DNA from: Impatiens glandulifera
Taxonomy: Eukaryota; Streptophyta; Magnoliopsida; Ericales; Balsaminaceae
Direction: 5' to 3'
Assembly: GCF_907164915.1 (NCBI RefSeq)
Contig: NC_061868.1
Span: 19,587,819 to 19,651,818 of the forward strand
DNA: 64,000 nucleotides
Under the pieces are notes generated by a model that was not told the origin of the DNA, made no database searches, and was given only the letters and a program-made list of their open reading frames with translations. Within the stretch, counting starts at the first letter, position 1. Each line of letters begins with the position of its first letter. Positions 35,031-47,891 of this stretch are shown piece after piece. The position numbers and the translations under genes were made by a program.

Positions 35031-38000
35031 ATTGAATATGAGAATTGTAAATTAGAGGGGAAATTTATTAACCATTCTATAATATCAATGATACATACAA
35101 AAATAAAATGAAAATTGATCATAAATGGGAGGTCATCCCTAGGAATAGTGCTAAATTATTCCAAAAAGATAAATATTTCTGATTTCAATTGTTTTTAATA
35201 AATATGCATAAATAACAATTATAGCCCCCATCATAATTATACGCATTTATTTAATATGTTTGAAAAGATTAGTGTTTGACATTTTTTTAAAATCTAAACA
35301 AAATGCATTCATTTCATAAATATTTTATAAACTTATAAAATATGTTCAGTCATCAAATTGGTCAACTTATCAATTTTCAAACATTCAAACGTTTTGCACA
35401 CCACACCCAAAGTTATTCACATTAACCATCATTTGATATAATCACAAATAATACACCACATGACCCAACGTTATTCACATTAACCATCATTTGAAAAAGT
35501 TATAATAAAAAATAAGTCAAATCTTATAAGTGATTAAATCTTAAAATTGATTAATTAAGTGCAAAAACTTATTAACTTTTTAAATAATCAGATTCACACA
35601 TTTTTTTGCTCGTAAAACTCAAGTTTACTAACAACCACGAAAACATAAAACTTCTATGAATTGCATGCATCACATTTTTATATAGACATTAATCGTGTCT
35701 TAATCCATATTTTAAAACCATTAGGACAGATTAAGTACTAACATAAAATCAACAAACATTCATGCATATAAACCACTTTAAAATAAACTAAGCAGTTTAA
35801 TAATTATTTTTCCAACCTATAATCCCTTGATTCTGAAAATTGGGATATGTTAGACTAACTCATTAGTGGTGAAGGTACATGAAATACATATAAAATTTAA
35901 AAATAGATTTTTATTTTATTTTCCTTGTCTCACTTCATTCATCTTATTCTCCAAGTTTTTTTCTTTCCATAATCTATCAATTCTCAAATGTAGTTCATTA
36001 GTAGAGACCATCTTAAATAAATGAATTATTAGGATGTACATGTAGTCGAACTAAGTAGTCATTGTGTTTCTCGATCTTATCGTAATCGAACATTTACTCA
36101 TACATTTTCCTTTGCTTGTTTTAGAGTTGAATTGGACGTTAATACACTTCGACTATTTTAATCTCTCAAAATAAATTAGGTCAGCCTACTCTTAAACTTA
36201 AAATATTACTTTCACTCTTGATCTCTCTTCTTTTGGAAAACATATCTACTGGTTATAATTCAAATGGTTAGAACTCTCAATCTCAATTATGTTTTAATGG
36301 ATATTTTGGGTCTTGAAAATAAATATTGTTATTCGAAAATGATTATAAGTTCTATTTCTATGACAACTATATGAATGTGCAGATCTTCTTATGGGAATGA
36401 TCTTCTTGATAACTTTAAAGTTTAGTAGGTTAGTATAATGATTTCCTTGTTTTGACCCATTTTGTTAGTCTCGTATTTTTTTCATTGTGTGTAATGATGC
36501 TTCTCAAAAAGTTTATAAAGAGTAGATAATTATTATTGTTTTAATCATTAATGTGTGATGAGTTTGGCCAAGTAAAAGAAAATTAAAGGTAAAAAAGTGT
36601 TATTAAAAAAAATTATGGAGATGAGTGACATATTGTTCCTTTCAAAAAATTGACATATTGCCTAATGGTTAGGCTCTTAGTCACGAAGCTTCATCTTCAA
36701 ATATTAAAAGTGCTTATTTTCTTTTCCTCGCAATAAAGAATAGTTGGAGTTTTTCTTAACATGAGAATAATTAGTTTTAAGCTGGTAATTAAAATCGATC
36801 AAGCTAATTTAAACTGAACCGATCAAATTGAATAACCAATTATTTGTTAAATGTCTAAACCAAACTCAACTGTTCGGTTTGTTGGTTTAGTTGCGGTCGA
36901 TTCACCAATTCGACCTACCAATAATGATTAAAATGCTTAATTCAGCTATGATTAAGAGTTTATACTTAAATCTCTCTTAATTATTAAGTTCATTTTTTTT
37001 TTAAAATTAAAAATAATTGTAGAAAGATTTTTATTTGTAGTAAAAAAAAAATATGTACGATTAAACCAGTTTGTATGCTATCTTTTTTTTCCTTCCTTTT
37101 ATTATTGTTATTATATAGTTTTTCAAACATTTTATGCATACTTTAATTTATTGTTTAGCAGTTACATTTAAGAACAAATAAAACGATCAAATCGACTGAA
37201 CAAGACTAAAACGAAATGAATAACAAACCGAAAACTGATGGTTTGAAAATTTTCAAACCGATTTCAATAATTTAATTATGTATTTCAGTGTACAAATCGA
37301 TTGATCAAATCAAACGGATTATAACCTCAATAGCCTTATTGTTTACTTAACAGAGCATATTCAACCGTTCACATCATTGTTATAAAAGTTTTAAATTTAA
37401 ACAATTTTACTAATAACATCTATCACAATTAGAGTTTGAGCATACATTTGAGACGCAATTAATAGACACTATAAATATCAATGGAAATGTATATGTACCA
37501 AACAATTACAAAAATTGTTTTCAAATGAGGTAATTGCGTAAAATAAAATAAATTCTTGTGTTTGTATGTTTGTTTCTTGTAACTATCATCATATCCGTAT
37601 TTGAGAAATGTGTGGTGTGGTGGAACTAATGTTGAATATCATCAATTCACCTAATTTTGGTTCAAGCCAAAAATGTGTGGCAATAGGTGGATCACTTTTA
37701 TTTCTCATGTATGGGCTTCTTGAGCCTTGATGTTACCAATTCAACCAATGACCTTTCATTTTTTGTTTCCACAATAAAGAAATAAATATGTGGTCACTCA
37801 GCTTTTATTTTATTTTTCTAAATACACACATGTTGTTAGAGAATTGACAACTATTACAATGACATAAAAGAAGCTACAAGAAGCAAGAGTATAGTGATAA
37901 ATAAGAGAAAACAAAACTTACAAAACAAATAAAGAAAGAAAAAAAAATATCAATAAATAAACATAGAACCCATATATATCATATAAAACATAAATATAAA

Positions 38001-39548
38001 AGATATAAACAAGAGTATGGAGGAAAAAATTGACTTTTAAAAGTGCCTCGAATTTGAATAATTAACTTAATTTAAGGGTAAGAGTGATTATTAAGAGATT
38101 AAAAATCACAAATTCGATTATCATTTAGAACGCTTTAAATTAAAGTGAATGTCATGACGAGATGAAAAATAATTGCGAGTCTCAATTTCATATAAATGAG
38201 AGAAATTTTTATATATCAAATCCACTTATCGTTTTAGTCACTTAGATATTCAATTTTCATTAAAATTACATTTGTAATAATATTATATATTTTTAATAAG
38301 AAAGTTAACTATGTATTAAAGGATGTAAATTGATTAACATTAATCATTTATTGAATTTTAAATAAAACACTATTTGAAAAAAAAAACATTTGATTTCAGT
38401 CAACCTTTAGATGGGGGATATCATTATTTATTTCCATAAATTTCTTACTAATTAATAGAATAAGTTAATGCCCTAAGCCAATGCGAAAAAAAAAAAAAAA
38501 CATTTTTCTTTGAATATTAAAATGGGTGTAAAATCCTTTTTAGTATTTTTCTTTTTCAAATGAGTCAATCACATTTTGGATATATATTTGGATCCAGATA
38601 AAAAAATAAAAATAAAAATAAAATTTTGAATTTATCTTTCTTTCTTAAAAATTTAATGTTCAAATAAAAATAACAAATGTTTCTAAATGAAACGATTATG
38701 TAAAGTTTTGTCTAAAATATATAAATTTATGGTTATTTTGAAAACAAATCTTCAATAATTATAACATTATTTGTAATAATTAATTTTTATATTTAAATGA
38801 AAACACTTATATAAAGTGAATTGATCACGCTTTAAATAATTTATTTTACAAGGATAAAATCATATAAATAATTCTGAATTGTTTTTAGTAATGTTCAGTA
38901 TAATACTATTTGTTGACATATTTATTTTAAAATAAAAGTAAACTCTTTAATTATTGATCTCTACCAACTTAGAAAGGATAAGTCAAATGTTAAATAAAAT
39001 ATAATAAAATAACAATGTATTCTCATTTATGTGAATCAGTCCAACAATTATATCGAGCCTAGTTAACAACATACTTCATTAAATTTGTGATATAATTTGT
39101 CATTTGAAACAATCAATTACATTATATATTTTGTTACCATTCCAATACAATTGCAATATTATTTAAAATGTTAAAATTAAAGTTGGAAGTAGGTTTGTTT
39201 TTTTGTTTGATATATACAATAGTTTTCTGAATTATGATTAATATATTTTCTAAATCACCATCTAAATTTTAAAGTCAACTTGACTATTTGCTTTAAAATT
39301 GAATATAATTTTGAGTAAATTTAATATAATAAATCTTTTGTTTAAAATCATAATGTAAATAATAAAATATTAACTCAAAAGTGAAATTTGAAGTTTGAAC
39401 TAATCTTAAATTGTTTTAGCCATTATTTATATATTTGTTAATTTATCCCTAGCTAGCTAGCTATCATATTTCTAATATGGTTTTCATATTTTAATCAACA
39501 CTTAGGATCAGATCAGGTAGTATCAGAGCATGTTTAGGATCAGAGCGC
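35031..39548. other. AT-rich intergenic DNA
   Basis: About 4.5 kb with no supported ORF. A few degenerate stretches have box-B-like words (for example acaaattcgattatc near 38.1 kb) and may be old SINE relics, but nothing can be called. Just left of the Copia element, at about 39518-39531, the plus strand reads agtatcagagcatg, resembling a Met-tRNA primer site in the opposite orientation. Confidence 0.5.
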
Positions 39549-39894
39549 AGATTTCTAGAATTGATAAAATAAACAAGAATTATTTGATTTCAGTTCTTGA
39601 AGAGAAAGATTATAATAATTTTATTGATTGAATAATAATATTTATAATAGTTTATCTATTTATAATAATAATAGAGAAATAACTAAATTGAGAAATTATA
39701 AAAATTCATTATTATATTTAACCTAATTAATAGGAGATAAATAAATAATTTCTCTTATTTATTTAATACTTTATCATCCCATTCAAGAGAAAAGGTGAGA
39801 CACAAACCGTGAGCTTGCTACGTAAAAGAGCAAATCGATGAGAAAAAAGACCTTTGGTGAAGATATCAGTCACTTGATCTTCAGTAGAAATGTA

Positions 39895-42404
39895 TTAGAT
39901 GAGTAGTTGTTTACGAGCAATTTTTTCTCGAACAAAGTGAAAATCGATTTCAATATGTTTTGTGCGAGCATAAAATACCGGGTTTGCTGATAAAAATACG
40001 GCACCAATATTATCACACCATAGAACCGGGGAAGAAGAAAGTGAAACTCGAAGTTCACTAAGTAGAGATTGAATCCAACAAAGATCAACAATTGTATATG
40101 CAAGAGCACGGTATTCAAATCCAGTACTAGAGCGAGCAACTACTTGTTGTTTCTTAGAATTCCAAGAAATGAGGTTGTCACCTAGAAAAATACAAAATCC
40201 AGTTGTTGAACGACGATCATCGGGACATCCTGCCCAGTCAGCATTAGAGTAGGCATCAAGAGTGAATTGTGAATTTGGACGAAGAAATATCCCATGACGA
40301 GGAGTATGGCGAAGATATCGAAGAATACGTTTAACCGCTCCCCAATGAGAAGATGTGGGAGTTTGCATGAATTGACAAGCTCGATTGACATCAAAGACTA
40401 ACTTAGGATGAGTTAGTGTAAGATATTGTAGAGCCCTACTATACTACGATAGAGAAACGAATCAGATAAAGGATTACCATCATGTTTAGAAAGGGATGAG
40501 CCAACAGAGACGGGAGTGTGTAATGGCTTTGCTTGAAGCATATCAGCCCGAGTGAGAATATCGTCAATATACTTGGATTGAGAAAGAAATAAGTCATCTT
40601 TGGTACGAGTGGCTTCCATTCCAAGAAAGTAATGTAATTGACATTAATCTTTAACAGGGAATAATTTATTTAATTGAAATATAATTTTTGTTAGAAACGA
40701 TTTAGAGTTGCCTATGAGAATAATATCGTCCACATATACTAAAAAGTATGATGTTATTTGAGGTACATGATACGTGAAAAGAGCCGTGTCAGATTTCGAT
40801 TCTTTGAAATCAAGAGATAGTAAAGCAGTCCGGAGAGTAGCATACCAGACATGAGGATACTGTTTAAAACCGTATATTGCTTTATGAAGTTTGCATATAT
40901 GATTAGGAAAATCTGGATGGACAAAACCGGGTAGTTGTGCCATGTAAACTTCTTCTTGTAGAGACCCATGAAGAAATGCATTACTAATATCAAGTTGATG
41001 AATGAACCATTGATAAGATATTGCCAAAGAAAGAATAACACGAATAGTAGTGAGTTTTACCACAGGAATGAATGTCTCTTCATAATCAATACCTTATTGT
41101 TGATGGAATCCTTTAGCCACGAGACGTGCTTTATGTCGATCAATAGACCCGCCAACTTTATGCTTGAGTTTGAAAACCCATTTACATCCAACAATATTAT
41201 GAGATGGTGTACGAGGAATAAGAGACCATGTTTTATTTTGAATAAGATCGTTATATTCATTTGTCATGGCAAGACGCCATTGCGGATCCTTATTAGCTTT
41301 GGTAAAACATGTAGGTGTAGTAGCGGAAGAAGTAACAATGAGAGCTGATGATGACATAGATCGTGCTTTATTGCGTGTGATCATTTGATGAGTAAAAGAT
41401 TTATGTGCATTAACTGTTGTGATAATTGGTTGTGTTGAAGGAACAATAATAGTAGGTGGAAGAAGATGATATAGTGTTTGGTGATGTTGTGGAGGTCGAA
41501 GAGGGTGATGATGGAGACGGTGAAGTGATATGAGATAATAGAGGTGGTATTGATGAATTAAGTATAGTTGTTGGAAGCGATGTCTCATTATCTTTTTGTG
41601 GTTTAAACAAGTGCACAAAGTCCTTACTTTTGAAAGGAAAAGTGAGTTCGTCAAAAGTGACATGTCGAGAGATAAATATTCGTCCAGACGGAATGTGAAG
41701 ACACTTATAACCTTTATGAGATGAATTGTAACCAAAGAAACTGCATTCAGTAGTATGAAAATCAAGTTTGTGTTGATTGTACGGCCGTGTGAGTGGATAA
41801 CAAAAACACCCAAATGTCTTCAAAAAACCATAGTCAGGAGAAGAGTTAAATATAGTCTCGAATGATGAACGTTGATGTAATGTCAGAGTAGGAAGACGAT
41901 TGATAAGATATGTGGCTGTTTCAAAAGCTTCACTCCAATAATATAGTGGCATAGATGCATGAGCCAATAAAGTGAGACCAGTTTCCGTAATATGATGAAT
42001 TTTTCGTTCAGCAATACTATTTTGCTCACTACTATGTGGGCAAGATAAACGATGTAAAATATCATGATTATCCGTTAATAATTTGAAATTTCTATATTCT
42101 CCTCCCCAATCACTTTGCAATATTTTGATTTTACGACTAAATAAAGTTTCAACAAGTCGAAGAAAGTTGATAAACGTATTCAAAACATCTGACTTTTTCT
42201 TTAGCGGATATATCCATGTGAATTTTCTAAAATTATCCATAAAATGTACGAAATAACGACAACTAGTAGACGGAAATTTAGGAGCAGGTCCCCAAACATC
42301 CGAATGAATTAGGTCTAAAGGAGCCATAGATGTAGATTTTGAAGCCGAAAAAGGTAGTTTATGTGCTTTCCCATATTGACATGATCCACAAAAGAAATAG
42401 TATT
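39895..42404 (-). pseudogene. Copia pol remnant: integrase, RT, RNase H
   Basis: Pieces in order on the minus strand. The integrase core at 41410-42404 has HSDVWGP, SDWGGEY and SIAERK, giving a DDE-like set. RT lies at 40644-41290, with CKWVFKLKHK, QLDISNAFLHG and the catalytic YVDD at 40725-40736. RNase H lies at 39895-40619, with [28 protein letters not shown] and the late [11 protein letters not shown]. In-frame stops lie after FHQQ (about 41094) and near 40413, with shifts between pieces. The integrase N-terminal side is cut by the solo LTR at 42405. Not functional. Confidence 0.9.
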
Positions 42405-43760
42405 TGTTAGGATCTAGATCGCCGCTGGTAGACCGGGGGTTGGACCGGTTAGCGGTTCACACTCGTAGGGTGGTAGTTAATCCTGTTAGAGATTAATACC
42501 GGGGTTTCAATACTACACAACCTGTCACAAACCCTTGAACTAGGTTCAAGCGCGGAAGAGGTTTGCTTTCAGGTTGAAGCGGTATGCTTGTGTGATAGGC
42601 GGAATCGGTTTCGGATGATGGAGATTTGAAGGATGGTGGGTCGGTTTCGGTAACCTGGAAGTTTGGTATGGTTAGTATAGATTCGGTTTGGAGCGGTATG
42701 GTTAAGTTAGTCGGCTATGTAATGAAGCCTGCAGAAAGTAAATAACACAACAGATTTTATGGATGTTCGGAGATAGAAACTCCTACGTCACCCCTTCCTC
42801 TCGAAACCGCGAGAAGGATATTCACTAAGGAATACAAATACAATCCGATCGAGACTTATTTCCTGCTCGATAATACCCGTACAATTTACACCGAAATTGT
42901 AATCACACTTAAGCTCTCAACACTTAGGCTTTCTAGAATAGCACACTGTTATCACTTGTAGTAAATGCTCTTAGCTTTCGGTATCTCAGTGTGTGTCGCA
43001 CTTAAGTCTCCCAGCTGTGTATCCCACTTGTAACTTTCTGTAACTCTTGTAACTGCTTGTCCCCCATTTACTCTTCTTCAACTGCCTCCTTTTATAGGTG
43101 AAATATGCCAACGGTCATATTTCACTGCCTTGAATCTGATTGGCTGATCAGAGGTGCAGTGATTCAGTGTCTCAGACTTGCGGTCGTCTCCTCAGACCTG
43201 ACGGTCAATCTTAGACCTGGCGTCCTGTTTCAGACCTGCCGGTCTGTAAAGCAAACCTGCCGGGTTTGTCTTTTACTTAATGTAGGCACTGTCTGTTTGG
43301 ACAGTTGTCTGTACTTTGAAGATTTCCTTTCTGACTTATCCCGAAGTAGAAGGATCCGGTAGTACTGTCTTCTGCAGCCTATAGTCTTTCCTCAGACTTG
43401 CATAGATATGGAAGTATTCAGTCTGTTCCTTTAGTATCGTTCTCAACAGATACCCGAAATGTCTTCTTGTACAGGCCGGCCACTTGACTTGGCCGAACGT
43501 CTTTTGATAGTAAAGTAACCGGACTTCTTCCGGTTGTTCTTGTCATGTGGATGATCGGCTGTTTGATGGTTCCGGTTTTGAGCTTTGGCCGATCCTTCCT
43601 TTGTGCGGTCACGTTCCGAATACACTTGATCGGTTTGGTAGCTTGACCGGTTCGGTTTCTTCAGTTGGTTTTCTTTTATTCATCCGGTCCGGTTCCTTGT
43701 TCCTGCATGGGAAATTTGTTTAAGTTAGGTTTATTTGAACCGGTCTGAATTTATCTAACA
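42405..43760 (-). mobile_element. Solo LTR inserted in the Copia integrase region
   Basis: 1356 bp, TGTTAGGATC...TTATCTAACA, flanked by perfect 5-bp target duplications gtatt (42400-42404 and 43761-43765). It belongs to the LTR family of the full-length element at 55194-59869 but differs in a variable block at about 42980-43070 and at scattered sites. No primer site or polypurine tract adjoins it, so the internal part was lost by LTR-LTR recombination. A TATA box (TATAAAAG on the minus strand) lies at 43089-43096. Confidence 0.95.
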
Positions 43761-43765
43761 GTATT

Positions 43766-45060
43766 ACTACCTGAAACTGGTAATTTAAAGTGTGATATAA
43801 CTAAAGATGTAGTAGTGCTAGAAGGATGTCCAAGTCGTGAATGCCAAATTTGAGCCGAAGATCGAATACCAATAAATATTTGTTTATCAGAATATGTTGA
43901 AAACGAACTTTTAGTAGGTTCAATGCAATAAAGTCCGTCCTTGAGTAATCCTTTAAGAAGCACTATCTTCGTATCTCGGTTTTTAATAAGACAAACATTT
44001 AGGTGAAATTCAAAAAATACGTTATTATCTGATGAAAATCTCGCGACACTCATCAGATTTTTAGTAATATCCGGAACGTGTAAGATATTACATAAGTAGA
44101 GAGATTTTTGTTGATTTAAAATTTTAGTGGTACCAATATTATAAATATTCAGAGGCATACCGTTTCAGACTTTGATAGTTTGAGTACCTGTATAAGGAGC
44201 ATGTACGTGTAGATTATTAAGATAGGAAGTAATATGGTCAGTAGCACCTGAATCTGGACACCAAGTGGGATCTACAATAGTAAAAGATGTAACTAACTTT
44301 GTCGTAAGATTTGTGGAAGGATTAAAAATAGGGCACTCGAGAGCAATATGTCCTTGGTATCCCTAAACCCTAAAAACAACTTTCGGAGCGATGACCAATT
44401 TTATGACAAAAATTACATTGCGAACGATTATTGTCCCGGTTCTGTCTTTGGTTCTTTCCGCCTCTATGTCCATTAATATAAGTAACATTCGCCAAAACGT
44501 TTGAGCACGAAATATTTTTATAATGGAATTTTCTTTTCTTTTCTTGAATATGAGTCGTTGTTCATGATTTAGAAGGATGTTTGTAATCTCATTAAACAAT
44601 AGATCTTGTCTGGAAGTTAGAGCACATATCATCGGCTCGAACTCGTCTCCAAGCCCGTTGAGTAGAGTTAGTTGCATATCTTGATCAGAAATATATTGTC
44701 CGGCAACGATAAATGCATCTGATAGGTTTTTGATGTGTTGAATGAAGTTAAGAAGAGAGTCACTACCTTTGTATGCATTTAGGAGTTGACTCCGTAACTG
44801 AAATAGTCGGCTCTTTGATTGAGAAACATAAATTTTCTCTAGGGTTTCCAAAGATCTTGCGCCGAAGATAATTTTGAGACTTGCTGACGAATCTCGTCGG
44901 TTAATGTTGAAAAGAGTCATGCAAGTACCCTTTGATCTTGGATACGCCATTGTTTAAACTTTGGATTCTTGATTTGAATTGTATTATTTTGACCATCTGT
45001 TTCTTGAAGAAATTTGGGAGGAGTTTTAAGACTTTCATCTACTATATCCATAAAATCACA
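43766..45060 (-). pseudogene. Copia gag and GAG-pre-integrase remnant
   Basis: The upstream half of the same Copia pol/gag. GAG-pre-integrase lies at 43766-44158 (LCNILHVPDITKNLMSVAR; IWHSRLGHPS). The Gag body is at 44363-44950 (SRLFQLRSQLLNAYKGSDS). The Gag N-terminal end lies above 44950 in another frame. A CCHC zinc knuckle (CNFCHKIGH) is readable at about 44378-44425 only in a shifted frame. Frameshifted and not functional. Confidence 0.85.
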
Positions 45061-45426
45061 ACCTATCATGATTGGAGTAACTTGTGATTTCCAATAGATA
45101 TAGTTATATTTATCAAGTTTTACACTTCCAGATATTATTGGTAGAACTGAGAAGTGATATTGTTATTCCATTGAAATCGTTTTCGGGAGTTTTCCCTTAT
45201 AAGCTCTAATACCAGGTTTGATTTCTAGAATTGATAAAATAAATAAGAATTATTTGATTGAGTTTTTGAAGAAAAATATTAAAATAATATTATTGATTGA
45301 ATAATAAATAATTTATAGTAATAATAGAGAAATAACTAAATTGAAAAAGAATAGGAATTATTTATTATATATTAACTTAATAGGATAAAAATAAATAATT
45401 TCTCTTATTTATTTAATATTTTATCA

Positions 45427-45800
45427 AATACATATCATTCCTTCTCCATCACTTCTTTTATTTTATATTATATATTTATTTTAAAAACTAGTACATAAAT
45501 ACCACAAACAAACGAGAAGAAATTAAATAGACTTTTCCTAACATAATAAATATCATGTTCATTCCTTATTAAAAAACTCTTAATTTAAAATAATATTAAT
45601 TTGTCTAGCTAAATTTCTTATAATAAACTATTAGCTGTCATGTAATTCATTTTGGATTGCCTTAATATTACATTATTAATTATTAACCATAACTTGATAT
45701 AATTTTAATTAGACTTTTTAAATAATATATATAAATTTTAATTAAATTAAGTTATTTTGATTTAGAGTAAATAGGATTGTGTTTGGGTCACGCAAATCGC
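45427..45800. other. AT-rich spacer upstream of the RING gene
   Basis: Distal 5' flank of the RING finger gene. Nothing recognised. Confidence 0.5.
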
Positions 45801-45812
45801 GCTTAATATACG

Positions 45813-45863
45813 CACACGTCACCGTCAGCGTGGGCCACTTCAATTCTCTCTCCTATATAAATA
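45813..45863 (+). promoter_or_regulatory. Core promoter of the RING gene
   Basis: A strong TATA box, tatataaata, lies at 45854-45863, about 125 bp before the 5'UTR donor site. An ACGT-core element, cacacgtcac (ABRE/bZIP-type), lies at 45813-45822. Transcription probably starts near 45890. Confidence 0.7.
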
Positions 45864-45988
45864 GAGGTGTTACTGTATTTTCTTACTCTGCAACATTTTT
45901 TACATCTTTTTCAATTGCTTTCGGTCATCTCTTTCATAATCAAAATATCCGCCATTAAAGCTCTGCAAGGAATAACAACTTTTAACAG

Positions 45989-46234
45989 GTAAAACACTGC
46001 TTATCCTCTCTCTCTCTCAATCTATCTATCTATTAGCTGCTCGTAATTGTAATCAGATGATAGATATTTGATCGTTTTGGAGAGTTGAATCATATGATGA
46101 ATGAGTAGTAAACTGAACTTTGAGTTTTGGATTGAATGAATTTTGTTTTCTAGTATTAGATCCATGTAAGTAAGCGGTTTGTTTATTAATTATTGCTTCA
46201 TCGTCTAATTTCTGTTACCTTTTCATGACTTTAG
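45989..46234 (+). other. 5'UTR intron of the RING gene
   Basis: Donor aacag/gtaaaac at 45988/45989 and acceptor gactttag at 46234, placed 12 nt before the ATG. It includes a CT-rich stretch just after the donor. Inferred from splice consensus and the position of the coding start. Confidence 0.65.
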
Positions 46235-46246
46235 TTGGACTTGGAC

Positions 46247-46927
46247 ATGGATGAGTACTTTGAAGAGGTGTTAGGAGCTGGATCGAATCATCATCATGAG
46301 GAAGAAGTAGATGAATATTTAATGAAGTATTCAGATGAATCTGATTCAATAGATGAAATGGAAAGAAGAAGGTCATGCAGAGGATTTGATTGTAACATAT
46401 GTCTAGATTCAGTTCAAGAACCTGTTGTGACATTATGTGGTCATCTTTATTGCTGGCCTTGCATTTACAAATGGATGAATACTAATAATTCCAATGAAAA
46501 CGAAGAAGAGCAACAACAATATTGCTGTCCTGTATGTAGATCTGATATATCTCAAGACACACTTGTTCCTATCTACCAAACTACAGATTATAATTCTTCT
46601 CAGCCATCAGGAGTTATAATACCTCCAAGACCTGCAATTCAATTTGTTGAATCAAACTCTTCAATACTTTTCTTTGATAATAATCATAATATTGAAGAAA
46701 CTAGTAGCAGCAACATCAGCATCAGCAGCTACAATGGAATATTTGGTAAGCTGGTTTACTGGAGGTTTTTCGGTAATTCATCAGGTAACCCTAATAATTC
46801 ATATAATCTTGCTGGAACTACTACTAGTCCTAGGCTGAGACATCACTTGATGAAAATGGATGAATCTCTCAATAGAATGAGCTTTTTTCTCCTCTGTTGT
46901 GCACTTGCATGTCTAATCTTGTTCTGA
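46247..46927 (+). CDS. RMA-type membrane-anchored RING E3 ubiquitin ligase
   Basis: 226 aa, single coding exon. The start is the first in-frame ATG (MDEYFEEV), just after the 5'UTR intron acceptor; the four upstream in-frame codons hold no ATG. The acidic, His-rich N-terminus is followed by a C3HC4 RING with ligands C49, C52, C64, H66, C69, C72, C94 and C97 (FDCNICLDSV, LCGHLYCWPCIYKWM, CCPVC). After it come an IPPRPA linker and a Ser/Asn-rich region, then a C-terminal hydrophobic tail, MSFFLLCCALACLILF (211-226), as in RMA1-3, which anchor to the ER membrane and act in ubiquitin-dependent protein quality control. The tail is shorter than a typical 20-residue span. The last 35 codons and 3' flank are duplicated at 52131. 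Confidence 0.93.
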   Translation: MDEYFEEVLGAGSNHHHEEEVDEYLMKYSDESDSIDEMERRRSCRGFDCNICLDSVQEPVVTLCGHLYCWPCIYKWMNTNNSNENEEEQQQYCCPVCRSDISQDTLVPIYQTTDYNSSQPSGVIIPPRPAIQFVESNSSILFFDNNHNIEETSSSNISISSYNGIFGKLVYWRFFGNSSGNPNNSYNLAGTTTSPRLRHHLMKMDESLNRMSFFLLCCALACLILF

Positions 46928-47891
46928 TAATTACTCAAGTTATGGGCAATTCCATTGTCATCAATTTGGTGGTTTGTAAGGATGCACTTTTATAAAGCTT
47001 TGAGATGAAGATAGAACAAAATTGTACATTGTTGTATTTTGGAATTTTATTATGAGTTTCATTATATTGCATTCTTTTACTATATCTATATCTAATATAT
47101 ATAATGGAAATGTTATTTTTTTATGGATAAAATTCTCATTTTATTCTCTAATCTTTAGAGATACTGTATGTTTAAACCACTAAATTAAAAAAAAAAATTA
47201 TTTTATGGATAAAATGAGTTGGATAAAATAATAATAATAAAAAACAATAAGAAGGATAACCAATAAAGTATGATGGATTAAAATGAGAATATATATATAT
47301 AAAAAAATAAATAAAAGGAACATAGAAAAATGGGTTAATAATGATTTTTAAATATATATTTTTTAGTTTTTAATTTTAAGAAATTATTCCGATTATCTAT
47401 AGTTGTTATCAATTCAATTTAAAACGTTTTTATACAATATGAATAAAAATGACTCTGGTCATCTAAATTGTTTTAATGAGTGGTTAGATAATAATTTTTT
47501 TTTTATAAATATACAAATAATTTTGTTAGAAAAATAAAGAAAATAAATAAATACTTTTGGAGGACAAAAATAAGCATGATGGATTGGATAAAAAGTAAAA
47601 ATAAAAGAAAGATGATCCCATATTTGTCAATAAATGTAAAATAGAGCCAAATTGGATGTAGGAAACATGGAAACGTTACGGATATAATTGTTTTTATGTA
47701 TAGATGAAAAGTCACTTTCAATAATAGAGTTGTATAATCACACCGTCGTATAGCTATCCGTCACATAAAAAATTCAACAAATGTGTAGAATTTATCTTTT
47801 TTTTCTTTACTCTTCAATTTTTTTGCAAAAATTTAGAATACATATATCTATCATAATTAATAATTTAATATAAATTATATTCCATATTTGG
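46823..47891. repeat. Tandem duplication, copy 1 (RING gene 3' end and flank)
   Basis: Shared with 52131-54310: the last codons of the RING gene, the 3'UTR (tactcaagttatgggcaatt), a block with ggataccaataaagtat-like sequence, and the gtcactttcaataatagagt block. The left copy resumes at about 52074-52130 after the inserted LTR element. Confidence 0.88.

Larger units (their letters stand above)
39549..45426 (-). mobile_element. Decayed Copia retrotransposon with short LTRs
   Basis: LTRs lie at 39549-39776 (228 bp) and 45219-45426 (208 bp), both running from gatttctagaattgataaaa to ttttatca. The left LTR is followed by a purine-tract complement; the right one is preceded by gctctaatacca, complement of a Met-tRNA primer site. 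The minus-strand order is gag, GAG-pre-integrase, integrase, RT, RNase H, as in Copia. Reading frames are broken in several places and a solo LTR of another family interrupts it. No clear target duplication survives. Confidence 0.9.

Noticed and set aside
36655..36720. Possible tRNA or SINE head (cctaatggttaggctcttag)
   Set aside because: No box B, no cloverleaf and no A tail; the resemblance is too weak to call.
43105..43625. Recurrent small open frames (60-85 codons) in the LTRs, also at 55924-56445 and 59213-59734
   Set aside because: They recur only because the LTR DNA recurs. Frames on both strands overlap and differ among copies as expected for non-coding sequence.
47503..47721. Minus-strand hydrophobic frame with a near-copy at 53878-54135
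   Set aside because: Similarity is explained by the tandem duplication of non-coding flank; the two frames diverge and have no family match.
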